DNA from: Cyprinodon diabolis
Lineage: Eukaryota; Chordata; Actinopteri; Cyprinodontiformes; Cyprinodontidae
Length of the DNA: 64,000 bases
Direction of reading: 5' to 3'
Assembly (NCBI GenBank): GCA_030533445.1
Contig: CM060065.1
Location: forward strand, 52,901,964-52,965,963
Both the position numbers and the translations under genes were made by a program. Shown piece by piece: positions 1 through 9,095 of this stretch; positions within the stretch are counted from its first letter, which is position 1, and each line of letters opens with the position of its first letter. The notes below the pieces were generated by a model, which was not told where the DNA came from, did no database searches, and saw only the letters and a program-made list of their open reading frames with translations.

Positions 1-1002
1 GGGAAGACTGCTGACTTGACAGTTGTCCAAAAGACGACCATCGACACCTTGCACAAGGAGGGCAAGACACAAAAGGTCATCGCTAAAGAGGCTGGCTGTT
101 CACAGAGCTCAGTGTCCAAGCACATTAATAGAGAGGCGAAGGGAAGGAAAAGATGTGGTCGAAAAAAGTGTACAAGCAAGAGAGATAACCGCACCCTGGA
201 GAGGATTGTGAAACAAAACCCATTCAAAAATGTGGGGGAGATTCACAAAGAGTGGACTGCAGCTGGAGTGAGTGCTTCAAGAACCACCACACACAGACGT
301 ATGAAAGACATGGGTTTCTACTGTCGCATTCCTTGTGTCAAGCCACTCTTGAACCACAGACAGCGTCAGAAGCGTCTTGCCTGGGCTAAAGAGAAACAGG
401 ACTGGACTGCTGGTGAGTGGTCCAAAGTCATGTTCTCTGATGAAAGTAAATTTTGCGTTTCCTTTGGAAATCAAGGTCCCAGAGTCTGGAGGAAAAGAAG
501 AGAGGCACTTCATCCACGTTGCTTGAAGTCCAGTGTAAAGTTTCCACAGTCAGTGATGGTTTGGGGTGCCATGTCATCTGCTGGTGTTGGTCCATTGTGT
601 TTTCTGAGGTCCAGGGTCAACGCAGCCACATACCAGGAAGTTTTAGAGCACTTCATGCTTCCTGCAGCTGACCAACTTTTTGGAGATGCAGATTTCATTT
701 TCCAACAGGACTTGGCACCTGCACACAGTGCCAAAGCTACCAGTACCTGGTTGAAGGACCATGGTATCCCTGTTCTTAATTGGCCAGCAAACTCTCCTGA
801 CCTTAACCCCATAGAAAATCTATGGGGTATTGTGAAGAAGAAGATGCAATACACCAGACCCAACAATTCAGAAGAGCTAAAAGCCACTATTAGAGCAACC
901 TGGGCTATCATAACACCTGAGCAGTGCCACAGACTGATCGACTCCATGCCACGCCGCATTGCTGCAGTAATACAGGCCAAAGGAGGCCCAACTAAATACT
1001 GA
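1..1002 (+). CDS. Tc1-like transposase (start codon just upstream of window)
   Basis: Cut-and-paste transposase of the Tc1/mariner superfamily, acting in the nucleus on the element's inverted repeats. The frame is open from base 1; comparison with the second copy shows base 1 is the first base of codon 2. The N-terminal third is the paired-type helix-turn-helix DNA-binding region (KVIAKEAGCSQSSVSKHI, then a basic RKRCGRKK stretch). The DDE catalytic core is visible: first Asp in MFSDESKF, second Asp in QQDLAPAHS, Glu in NPIENLW, with the spacing of a DD34E enzyme. No stops or frameshifts are seen up to TGA at 1000-1002. It differs from copy B at only a few residues, for example FYCRIPC versus FCCRIPC. 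It could be catalytically competent if the missing 5' end is intact. Confidence 0.93.
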   Translation, partial: GKTADLTVVQKTTIDTLHKEGKTQKVIAKEAGCSQSSVSKHINREAKGRKRCGRKKCTSKRDNRTLERIVKQNPFKNVGEIHKEWTAAGVSASRTTTHRRMKDMGFYCRIPCVKPLLNHRQRQKRLAWAKEKQDWTAGEWSKVMFSDESKFCVSFGNQGPRVWRKRREALHPRCLKSSVKFPQSVMVWGAMSSAGVGPLCFLRSRVNAATYQEVLEHFMLPAADQLFGDADFIFQQDLAPAHSAKATSTWLKDHGIPVLNWPANSPDLNPIENLWGIVKKKMQYTRPNNSEELKATIRATWAIITPEQCHRLIDSMPRRIAAVIQAKGGPTKY

Positions 1003-1290
1003 GTGCTGTACATGCTCATACTTTTCATGTTCATACTTTTCAGTTGGCCAACATTTCTATAAATCCTTTGTTTTTATTGGTCTTCAGTAATATTCTAATT
1101 TTCTGATATGATGAATTTGAGATTTTCATTTGTTGTCATTTGTAATCATCAAAATTAAACAAAATAAACATCTGAAATATATAAGTTTGTATGTAATGTA
1201 TGAATATAATATACAAGTTTCACTTTTTAAATGGAATTACTGAAATCAATCTACTTTTTCATGATATTCTAATTTTATGACCAGCACCTG
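1..1290 (+). mobile_element. Tc1-like DNA transposon, copy A (5' end outside window)
   Basis: The right end reads ...ATGACCAGCACCTG followed by TA at 1291-1292, the usual Tc1/mariner target dinucleotide. The roughly 250 bp after the transposase stop match, in reverse complement, the terminal inverted repeat of the complete copy at 2555-4166. The window begins at codon 2 of the transposase, so the left inverted repeat and the ATG lie just outside. The two copies are nearly identical, which suggests recent movement. Confidence 0.95.
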
Positions 1291-1512
1291 TAAATGTCTT
1301 CAGCTAGTTTTATTACACAGAAAGCTTGTTTATCCATAATTAGAAGACATAGAAGAAAAGTGATGAACTGATGTCGCTCTATGTCGCATGTGCAAAGTCA
1401 GTCCTGGAGTCCGTTCTTTGGAAGAGCTGATTTCCACTGATTAACAGGATTCTGTTTAACTGACGTCACCTGAATCAGCTGAAGCCAAGAAACCTTGAAA
1501 ACCTGCAGGAAA
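1291..1512. other. Spacer between Tc1 copy A and minisatellite
   Basis: Short AT-rich spacer following the TA target site. No open frame or recognisable repeat is seen. Confidence 0.5.
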
Positions 1513-1757
1513 CTGGCTTTGGACACTGGCGTTGGACACTGGCTTTGGACACCGGCGTTGGACACTGGCTTTGGACACTGGCTTTGGTCACTGGCGTTGG
1601 ACACTGGCTTTGGACACTGGCATTGAACACTGGCTTTGGACACTGGCTTTGGACACTGGCGTTGGACACTGGCTTTGGACACTGGCATTGGACACTGGCT
1701 TTGGACACTGGCGTTGGACACTGGCGTTGGACACTGGTTATGGACACTGGCGTTGGA
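1513..1757 (+). repeat. 13-bp minisatellite (GGACACTGGCKTT)
   Basis: About 19 tandem copies of a 13-bp unit, GGACACTGGC followed by TTT or GTT, with scattered variants (GGTCACTGG, GAACACTGG, GGCATT, GGTTAT). Because 13 is not a multiple of 3 and the unit lacks stops in most frames, it creates long spurious open frames on both strands. These are not genes. Confidence 0.95.
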
Positions 1758-2552
1758 CATCTCTGCTCTAAGCTATGGAAGTCCAAGGAGTCCATTGGTG
1801 GAGAAAATCCAGATTTCCCTAAAATTAAATCTTTATAAATAGAAAAATCGATAATCAATTAAGCATCCAGCCCTACATTTTATTAAAGGTAAGAGAATTG
1901 GCGCCAGGTGTGTGGCTAGATTTCAATTCAGAGTCTTCAGAATTTTCTTTAATTTACTTTAAATCACTGAAGAAAGACTAGATGTTCCTTAAGTCCTCGT
2001 TATATCCATATACACCTACATTTATGATGTTGTCTTAATCGCATCCAGTGCATGTGCTCTTTCAGTAGCGGAAGGGCAGGTAGTGCAGTCTTCAACATGC
2101 AGTTCTTCAAAAAGTTGATGTGTTTCTTTCATTTCCAGGGGAAAATGGACACTATATAATCACTTATGGTTATGAGCAATAATGATATATAAAATCATAT
2201 ATTAATACATACATTAAATGGATTAGATACATATGACACATATACCTTTGTCTTCTCTTCCATAAAACATAAAACTAGTCGTGAAAAGAGGATGAATTCT
2301 TTATTTGTCATTTTTTAGATTGGTAAATTGTTTTCAGTGTATGCACTAAAAAAAGAACTTAGCAAAATATACTTGAGAGTATCACTGCTGCCACCATCTG
2401 GTAAAGGAGGGGACTGCTTGTTCTGCAGTAATGTCCAGTAATCACCTAGTCACCTAGTATGGGTGACCACAAGGGTGGCAAATGATAGGCTATGGGTTGT
2501 CATGGTAACCCCTTGCTCACCTTTTAGCTTGGTTGCTAAATTAGTACCACTC
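1758..2552. other. Unassigned AT-rich intergenic stretch
   Basis: No credible coding frame on either strand and no repeat that I recognise. It ends at the TA target site of the Tc1 copy B insertion. Confidence 0.4.
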
Positions 2553-2554
2553 TA

Positions 2555-4166
2555 CAGGTGCTGGTCATAAAATTAGAATATCATGAAAAAGTAGATTGAT
2601 TTCAGTAATTCCATTTAAAAAGTGAAACTTGTATATTATATTCATACATTACATACAAACTCATATATTTCAGATGTTTATTTTGTTTAATTTTGATGAT
2701 TACAAATGACAACAAATGAAAATCTCAAATTCATCATATCAGAAAATTAGAATATTACTGAAGACCAATAAAAACAAAGGATTTATAGAAATGTTGGCCA
2801 ACTGAAAAGTATGAACATGAAAAGTATGAGCATGTACAGCACTCAGTATTTAGTTGGGCCTCCTTTGGCCTGTATTACTGCAGCAATGCGGCGTGGCATG
2901 GAGTCGATCAGTCTGTGGCACTGCTCAGGTGTTATGATAGCCCAGGTTGCTCTAATAGTGGCTTTTAGCTCTTCTGAATTGTTGGGTCTGGTGTATTGCA
3001 TCTTCTTCTTCACAATACCCCATAGATTTTCTATGGGGTTAAGGTCAGGAGAGTTTGCTGGCCAATTAAGAACAGGGATACCATGGTCCTTCAACCAGGT
3101 ACTGGTAGCTTTGGCACTGTGTGCAGGTGCCAAGTCCTGTTGGAAAATGAAATCTGCATCTCCAAAAAGTTGGTCAGCTGCAGGAAGCATGAAGTGCTCT
3201 AAAACTTCCTGGTATGTGGCTGCGTTGACCCTGGACCTCAGAAAACACAATGGACCAACACCAGCAGATGACATGGCACCCCAAACCATCACTGACTGTG
3301 GAAACTTTACACTGGACTTCAAGCAACGTGGATGAAGTGCCTCTCTTCTTTTCCTCCAGACTCTGGGACCTTGATTTCCAAAGGAAATGCAAAATTTACT
3401 TTCATCAGAGAACATGACTTTGGACCACTCACCAGCAGTCCAGTCCTGTTTCTCTTTAGCCCAGGCAAGACGCTTCTGACGCTGTCTGTGGTTCAAGAGT
3501 GGCTTGACACAAGGAATGCGACAGCAGAAACCCATGTCTTTCATACGTCTGTGTGTGGTGGTTCTTGAAGCACTCACTCCAGCTGCAGTCCACTCTTTGT
3601 GAATCTCCCCCACATTTTTGAATGGGTTTTGTTTCACAATCCTCTCCAGGGTGCGGTTATCTCTCTTGCTTGTACACTTTTTTCGACCACATCTTTTCCT
3701 TCCCTTCGCCTCTCTATTAATGTGCTTGGACACTGAGCTCTGTGAACAGCCAGCCTCTTTAGCGATGACCTTTTGTGTCTTGCCCTCCTTGTGCAAGGTG
3801 TCGATGGTCGTCTTTTGGACAACTGTCAAGTCAGCAGTCTTCCCCATGATTGTGTAGCCTATAGAACTAGACTGAAAGACCATTTAAAGGCTTTTGCAGG
3901 TGGTTTGAGTTAATTAGCTGATTAGAGTGTGGCACCAGGGGCCATCAATTTTGAACCTTTTCACAATATTCTAATTTTCTGATATGATGAATTTGAGATT
4001 TTCATTTGTTGTCATTTGTAATCATCAAAATTAAACAAAATAAACATCTGAAATATATGAGTTTGTATGTAATGTATGAATATAATATACAAGTTTCACT
4101 TTTTAAATGGAATTACTGAAATCAATCTACTTTTTCATGATATTCTAATTTTATGACCAGCACCTG
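2555..4166 (-). mobile_element. Complete Tc1-like DNA transposon, copy B
   Basis: A 1,612-bp element bounded by TA at 2553-2554 and 4167-4168. Its ends CAGGTGCTGGTCATAAAATT and the reverse complement of TTATGACCAGCACCTG are inverted repeats of more than 200 bp. Within each repeat the motif AAATTAGAATAT occurs twice, once at the outer end and once about 180 bp inward. This is the IR/DR arrangement used for transposase binding in Tc1-like elements. It encodes an intact transposase. Both ends and the ORF look intact, so it is a candidate autonomous copy. Confidence 0.96.
2843..3847 (-). CDS. Tc1-like transposase, intact
   Basis: A 334-residue DD34E transposase on the minus strand. I chose the start at 3847 (MGKTADLTVVQK). 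A longer in-frame ATG at 3883 only adds residues encoded by the inverted-repeat side and does not fit the family start. Domains in order: two helix-turn-helix motifs (about residues 1-110), a basic nuclear-localisation-like stretch near residue 50, and the DDE core with SDESKF, QQDLAPAHS and NPIENLW. The length matches functional Tc1-like enzymes (about 330-345 aa). No internal stops. The opposite-strand open frame at 2811-3335 is a shadow. Confidence 0.95.
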   Translation of the reverse strand: MGKTADLTVVQKTTIDTLHKEGKTQKVIAKEAGCSQSSVSKHINREAKGRKRCGRKKCTSKRDNRTLERIVKQNPFKNVGEIHKEWTAAGVSASRTTTHRRMKDMGFCCRIPCVKPLLNHRQRQKRLAWAKEKQDWTAGEWSKVMFSDESKFCISFGNQGPRVWRKRREALHPRCLKSSVKFPQSVMVWGAMSSAGVGPLCFLRSRVNAATYQEVLEHFMLPAADQLFGDADFIFQQDLAPAHSAKATSTWLKDHGIPVLNWPANSPDLNPIENLWGIVKKKMQYTRPNNSEELKATIRATWAIITPEQCHRLIDSMPRRIAAVIQAKGGPTKY

Positions 4167-4168
4167 TA

Positions 4169-5021
4169 TTATTTATCCCTAAAAAGAGAGGCAACATGGA
4201 GGCATTTATAGAACCCAAACTGTGGTTGGACTGTTTTGATCCAGTTGAGTTTTCCTTCTTATTATATTATCTTCATCTAATGCTTCAATTAATATGTTAG
4301 ATGTAGTTCTGACCAGGTTGTTGCACGCCATACACCAGACCCAGACCCTAAGGTCAGCCAACCAACAGCTCATATTTGGGAACTGCCCAAATATGTCAGT
4401 CAGGGATCCTCTTTTTCACAATTTAAGATTCCTGTTAAAACGCGCCTCATTTGGAAGCATTTTGCACATCCTAAGAGATTGACTCTACTTTGTAAAACTT
4501 TTTTATTATTATTATTTGAACAGTTTTTAACCTATCTTATCGTTTTTATCTTAGCCTGCCTATGTTTTGATTGTCTGTTTTAATTTTACTGTTATTTTCA
4601 GTTGTATGTACAGCCCTTTGATGACGTTTGTTATAATAAGGTGCTGTATAAATAAAGGCGGTGTGTTATATTCTGTCCAGGGTTGATGCTGAGAAACTAG
4701 TCCATGTATTTCCTTTGTCAGGCTTACAAACTGTCGTAAAAGTCTTCCACTGATCCAAAACACTGCAGGCAGACTGTTGATGAAAATAAAAGGCAGATAA
4801 CATTTCTCCTATTTTAACCTCACTTCATCGGCTTCCTGTTAAATGCTGGATAGTGATTCCAAAACAAGTTAAAATCAAACCACTGTTCTTTGTTTGTTTG
4901 TTTTTTTTTTCATATTTATTTCAAACTCAACCCAGTAAGTAACTACACAGAAAACAAAAAACATCAGAAGCATATGAATAAAAGTTCTACAGAGGATTTG
5001 ACTGGACAATCTGGTGAACTG
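4169..5021. repeat. Degenerate LINE debris
   Basis: Around 4600-4660 is a LINE-type 3' tail (CAGCCCTTTGATGACG, then GCTGTATAAATAAA). At about 4745-4880 on the plus strand a decayed reverse-transcriptase C-terminal region can be read: a LIQN-A-A-x-VLMKIK-like stretch followed by remnants resembling LASLHWLPVK and FK in the intact LINE downstream. Frames are broken throughout. From about 4990 the sequence is the 3' tail of an L2-type LINE (GACTGGACAATCTGGTGAAC), which is the target of the LTR insertion that follows. Confidence 0.6.
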
Positions 5022-5026
5022 TAAAG
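5022..5026. repeat. Target-site duplication TAAAG (left)
   Basis: TAAAG precedes the element at 5022-5026 and is repeated directly after it at 9890-9894. Removing the insertion rejoins a LINE tail (CTGGTGAACTGTAAAGTGCC) that is found uninterrupted elsewhere, for example at about 48490-48510. Confidence 0.93.
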
Positions 5027-5823
5027 TGTCATGATTTGGTTTAGGTTAAACCCAAATGCAGAACACAAACGGAGGGAGAGTAAAAGTTTAACAGAGTTTA
5101 TTGACAAAGGTTTTCACACAAAGACAAGAACTGGTTCAGGTACTGGTCCGGGTTGGGTTCACTGATGTCTGCAGAGATGGACAGTTTGATTAGCCAGGCA
5201 GTCAGAAGATTAATTGAGTCTTTAAGAAAATTCAGAGTCTACCTTGAAGAAGTCCAGGCTTAACTTGTGAGAGAGGGAACCGTTGGGTCCAGAGACTGTT
5301 GGTTCAGCAGAGTGCTCAGCAGCAGCAGCGTCTAGCTTCTGACTTTGAATGGCAGACCTTGATCAGAGTTTCCAGCTCTTCTCTGAGAGCAGCAGGAGGA
5401 ATCCAGACTGGAATCTTCAGGTTTGGCTCACCAGGGCTGGAAGGCAGGTTAAGCTCACCCAGAGGTTCAGACTTGAGACAGGTTTCCTGTGAGCAAAGAC
5501 AGAGGAAGGTTAGAATCAGGTTTCTCACTTAGAGATAACTTAGATTCTTTCTGGTAACAGAGGCTCAGGTTGCTAACCAAACTAAGGTCAACACTGCGGC
5601 GTCGAAGGAAGGTCTGGCAGCTGCTTATGTAGGGAAGGTTCCTGATGAGCAGACGAGCTCCAGGTGTGCTGGAGGGCTCCAGCCCAGGAGACCCACGGCG
5701 CACTCTGCTGGTGGAAGGTGGTACATCCCCAGATCCCAACAGTAACCCCAGTCACTAACAGAAAACAAAAAACAGAAGAGGATCCTCGGCGCCCTCTGGT
5801 GGGCAAGCCTCAGGATCCCAACA
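5027..5823 (-). repeat. 3' LTR of the gag-only element
   Basis: A 797-bp direct repeat of 9096-9889 with a few substitutions and small indels. It contains the same AATAAA, initiation region and CTCF-like motif as the 5' LTR. The near identity of the two LTRs implies a fairly young insertion. Confidence 0.93.
5790..5802 (-). promoter_or_regulatory. CTCF-core-like motif in 3' LTR
   Basis: The minus strand reads CCACCAGAGGGCG, a 13/13 match to the published CTCF core consensus CCASYAGRKGGCR. The same match is at the equivalent place in the 5' LTR (9856-9868). Occupancy is inferred only. Confidence 0.5.
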
Positions 5824-5836
5824 GAGCCCCCCCTCA
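5824..5836 (-). promoter_or_regulatory. Polypurine tract
   Basis: On the minus strand, GAGGGGGGG lies three bases before the TGTTGGG start of the 3' LTR. This is the expected place of the primer for plus-strand DNA synthesis in LTR elements. Confidence 0.75.
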
Positions 5837-5984
5837 AGGGCGGATTCCAGACGCCCTCAGAACAGTCCATAAAAAAAAGCAAACAAAAAACAACCCACCC
5901 AGGGCGGGCGGAGGGGGCACCAGGCAAGGAGGGCAAAAAACAAAAACTAAATCCGGAACAAAAAACGATCCACTTACGGTGGAT

Positions 5985-7935
5985 GAAAGCAAAAAAAAAT
6001 CCCAGGCGATTTCTTAGGCAGAGTCTCAGGTGGCCGGCCGTGGGACCGGCAGCGGGGCAGAGTCTCAATCGGCTGGTCGTGGGGCCGGCAGCGGGGCAGA
6101 GTCTCAGGCGGCCGGCCGTGGGATCAGCGGCGAGGCAGAGGCTCCGGTGGCAGACCGTGGGGCTGGCAGCGAGGCAGAGTCTTAGGTGGCCAGCTGAGGG
6201 GCCGAAGACGTGGCATAGGTTCTGGGGGGCGGCTGAGGGTCCGGTAGCGGAGCAGAGTCTTAGGTGGCCGGCTGCGGGGTCGGAGGCGAAGCTGACGCTC
6301 TGGAGGTCCACCGCGGGGTCGGAGGCAAAGCTGATGCTCTGGAGGTCGACCGCGGGGCCGGAGGCGAAGCGGCTTCTTAGGAGGATGATCCCCCACTTTC
6401 AGTAGGTAGCCCCACGGGGTACCCTGTCCTCTCTTCAGCGGCTCTGGAACAGACTCTGAGGTGACCGCCGACTGCGGCTCTGAAACAGGCTCTGAGGTGA
6501 CCGCCGACTGTGGCTCTGGAACAGGCTCTGAGGTGACCGCCGACTGCGGCTCAGGAACAGGCTCTGAGGTGACCGCCGACTGCGGCTCCAGGACTGGAAC
6601 AGAGGAGACCGCTGACTGCGGCTCCTTGACTGGAACAGAGGAGACCACCGATTGCGGCTCCGGGTCAGGAACAGAGGAGCCCGCCGATTGCGGCTCCACC
6701 TCAGGAACAGGGGAGTACGCCGATTGTGGCTCCACCTCAGGAACAGAGGAGCCCGCCGATTGCGGCTCCACCTCAGGAACAGGGGAGTACGCCGATTGCG
6801 GCTTCACCTCAGGAACAGGGGAGTACGCCGATTGTGGCTCCACCTCAGGAACAGAGGAGCCCGCCGATTGTGGCTCCACCTCAGGAACAGGGGAGTACGC
6901 CGATTGTGGCTCCACCTCAGGAACAGGGGAGTCCGCCGATTGCGGCTCCACCTCAGGAACAGGGGAGCCCACCGATTGCGGCTCTACCTCAGGAACAGGG
7001 GAGACCACCGACTGTGGCTCCCAATCAGGAACAGGGGAGACCACCGACTGTGGCTCCCAATCAGGAACAGGGGAGACCACAGACTGTGGCTCCCAATCAG
7101 GAACTGAGGAGACCACCGACTGTGGCTCCACATCAGGAAGGGAGGAGACCACCGACTGTGGCTCCACATAAGGAACGGAGGAGACCACCGACCGTGGCTC
7201 CCAATCCAGCATGGGGGAAACCACCCATGGCAGCCAAGGTTCAGTCTCTGAAGTGGCTTGTGATGCTTGTAGAGGGCTCCTTGCGGTCAGTGGCGCCTGT
7301 AGAGAGGTCCTAGGAGGGGTAAAACCACATCCTTTGAATTCTGACATCTCTTTAAAGTTCTGCTCAGGGGTCTCGTGGTGGCACAGAGCTAACTCAGGGG
7401 TCTCTAGACGGCACAGAGCTAACTCAGGGGTCTCTAGACGGCACAGAGCTCATTCAGGGGTCTTTAGACGGCTAAGAATCGGCTCGGGAGTCTCTTGGCT
7501 GCCTGGAGCAGGTTCAGGGGTCTCTAAACGGCACGGAGTTGACTCAGGGGTTTCAAAACAGCACGGAACTGACTCAAGACGGCTCACGGCTGGCTCAGGG
7601 GTCTTTAGACAGCTCAGAACTGGCTCAGGGGTCTCTAGATGGCTCAGAGCTGGCTCAGGGGTCTTTAGACAGCTCAGAACTGGCTCAGGGGTCTCTAGAT
7701 GGCTCAGAGCTGGTTCAGGGGTCTCTAGACGGCTCAGAACGGACTTACGGCGACGCAGTCTCTTATGTCGGGGGATCTTAGAAGCTGGGCTAATGGGTTC
7801 ACAGACTGATTCAGGAGTCGAGCTATCTGGTGTGCAAGTGGGTTCAGGTGCTGGTTTAGCTGGATTGCTAACAGGTTTCAGAGTTGGATTAACTGGTTCG
7901 TGGACTGGTTCAGAAAAAAGGCTAAAAAAGGTGTG
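5985..7935 (-). CDS. Proline-rich tandem-repeat frame of the LTR element
   Basis: One minus-strand frame is open from just after TAG (7936-7938) to TGA at 6124-6126, about 603 codons. Beyond that TGA the same repeat pattern carries on to about 5985, so the stop looks like a CGA-to-TGA decay event. Three repeat blocks follow one another in the same frame: 30-bp units (10 aa, ETPEPALSRL type, 7359-7745), 36-bp units (12 aa, SPVPEVEPQSAY type, about 6450-7205) and 39-bp units (13 aa, PPKTLPRCRPHGR type, about 6010-6390, strongly basic). All three unit lengths are multiples of three, and a 9-bp deletion near 7580 also keeps frame, which argues for past selection on coding. The frame is -1 relative to gag and overlaps its end. 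No enzyme motif is seen. Function unknown; it may be a disordered extension of gag. Start at an internal ATG (7347) is possible but would skip the first block. Confidence 0.55.
6010..6390. repeat. 39-bp tandem repeat
   Basis: About ten units, seen on the plus strand as a GGCAGCGGGGCAGAGTCTC-type core. The measured period is 39 bp (for example 6046 to 6085). Units diverge more than in the neighbouring 36-bp array. Confidence 0.8.
6450..7205. repeat. 36-bp tandem repeat
   Basis: About 21 units of the plus-strand pattern GATTGTGGCTCCACCTCAGG followed by AACAGAGGAGCCCGCC. Sub-variants (GAGTACGCC, GAGACCACC, GAGCCCGCC) alternate and suggest higher-order duplication. Confidence 0.92.
7359..7745. 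repeat. 30-bp tandem repeat
   Basis: About 13 units of GGGGTCTCTAGACGGCTCAG plus AGCTGGCTCA, with one in-frame 9-bp deletion near 7580. It lies in the same open frame as the 36- and 39-bp arrays. Confidence 0.92.
7923..7929 (-). promoter_or_regulatory. Candidate -1 ribosomal frameshift heptamer
   Basis: In the gag frame the minus strand reads CCT TTT TTA GCC, giving T_TTT_TTA (RNA U_UUU_UUA) in the correct X_XXY_YYZ phase. The repeat frame is -1 relative to gag and is already open here. A -1 shift would therefore join gag to the repeat frame. I see no obvious strong stem downstream. A simple 1-nt indel in the A-run is the competing explanation. Confidence 0.45.
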
Positions 7936-8194
7936 CTAATGGATTCAGAGGCTAAACCAACTGGTTGGTAGGGAGATGAATGAGGTGGCATAAAGGGGAA
8001 GAGATCCTCTCTATCCCAATAGAAAAAGTTCCAGAGGTCCGACTCTTGGATCTGGGGAGCTCTGACTGTAGAAGGTGAGTATACTGGACTTATTCTAAGC
8101 TTCTTGGTGGATGGTACTAACTGACGATCATGTAAGTGGTGGCAGAAACTGACCTGACGAAGAGACGGACTGAACAAGGCTGTACAGAGCTGTA

Positions 8195-8285
8195 CTGGGC
8201 AGGACTGCGCTTGACTGCACTGGACTGGACTGGACTGAACAGGACTGGACTGGACTGGGCTGAACTGGGCTGAGCTAGGTTGAAC
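8195..8285. repeat. Short GGACT-type tandem repeat
   Basis: Degenerate 5/10-bp repeats (TGGACTGGACTGGACTGAAC) in the gag C-terminal region, read on the minus strand as repeated SSPVQ. Confidence 0.8.
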
Positions 8286-9083
8286 TGGTTTCCTAGATCT
8301 GGGCTTGGCTCTGGCTCGTAGTCTGTGATCTTGATATATGGCTATACAAATGAGCTCTTCCAGGGTTGCAGGTTCATCTATAGTTGCAAATTTGATTCTG
8401 ATTTCTTTATTGAATGTGTTCTTGTAGATGTTCTTTAGCATGGCATCACTCCAGCCAGAAGCTGCGGCTCTGACCTGGAAGTCAATCGAAAATTCTTCTA
8501 CGGTTCTATTTCCTTGTGTGAATTTGGACAGACCATGAGACTCAGCTGATTTAACGGAGAATTTTAAAGTGAATTCATTTAGAAATTGATCTAAGGTGCA
8601 GGTTATACAAGATTCAGGAGAAAAATGAGTCTCTTTCCACTTGCGGGCTTTACCGGATAACTGTGAGAGGATAAACACAATCTTACTCTAGTCGTCAGGG
8701 AAACAGGACGGATTGAGTTCAAAGAACAATTTACATTGCCACAGAAAACTTTTACATTCACTAGATTCACCAGAAAATAGTGAGGGACGGAAAACAGGAA
8801 GTAACGGAGCTGGTTCTGACCTTGGAACTGAAACCGGAAGTGACAGGCGGAATTCCGGAAGTGACAAGACTGGCTCCGCCCCTTGAGGCGGAGTTGACTC
8901 CGGAACCGGAAGTTGAGCTGGCGCCATGTTGTGATTCCTCACGTTGCCTGCTAATTCCTGAAAAGTTTGTTCCTTTAACACAAAACTGGGATTTAACTCA
9001 GGGAAGGTTGAGTCGTGTTTATGGATCTGAGTAGCTTGTTCCTCAAGCCTCCTCCGGAGGGTGTCTGCTGGGTTTTGTTTGTG

Positions 9084-9094
9084 GCCGCAGTGTT
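9084..9094 (-). promoter_or_regulatory. Self-primer binding site after 5' LTR
   Basis: Minus strand AACACTGCGGC starts one base after the 5' LTR. It is exactly complementary to GCCGCAGTGTT in the LTR (9657-9667), which lies 31 bp downstream of the start of TACATAAG (9691-9698), where the transcript should begin. No tRNA-type TGG primer site is present. This is the arrangement known for Tf1 and proposed for vertebrate sushi-group elements. Confidence 0.75.
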
Positions 9095-9095
9095 C

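Noticed and set aside
510..1034. 174-aa minus-strand open frame over Tc1 copy A (and its mirror 2811-3335)
   Set aside because: Antisense shadow of the transposase; it appears in both copies only because the DNA is the same.
1398..1858. Open frames of 68-127 aa across the minisatellite on both strands
   Set aside because: Produced by a 13-bp repeat without stops; no start context or family.
3848..3883. Upstream in-frame ATG for the transposase of copy B
   Set aside because: Would add residues from the inverted-repeat side; the family start is MGK at 3847 and copy A begins at the same codon.
6461..7313. Plus-strand repeat ORFs (DCGSTSGT-type, up to 236 aa)
   Set aside because: The element is transcribed on the minus strand (LTR, gag, polypurine tract). 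The plus-strand frames are shadows of the 36-bp array.
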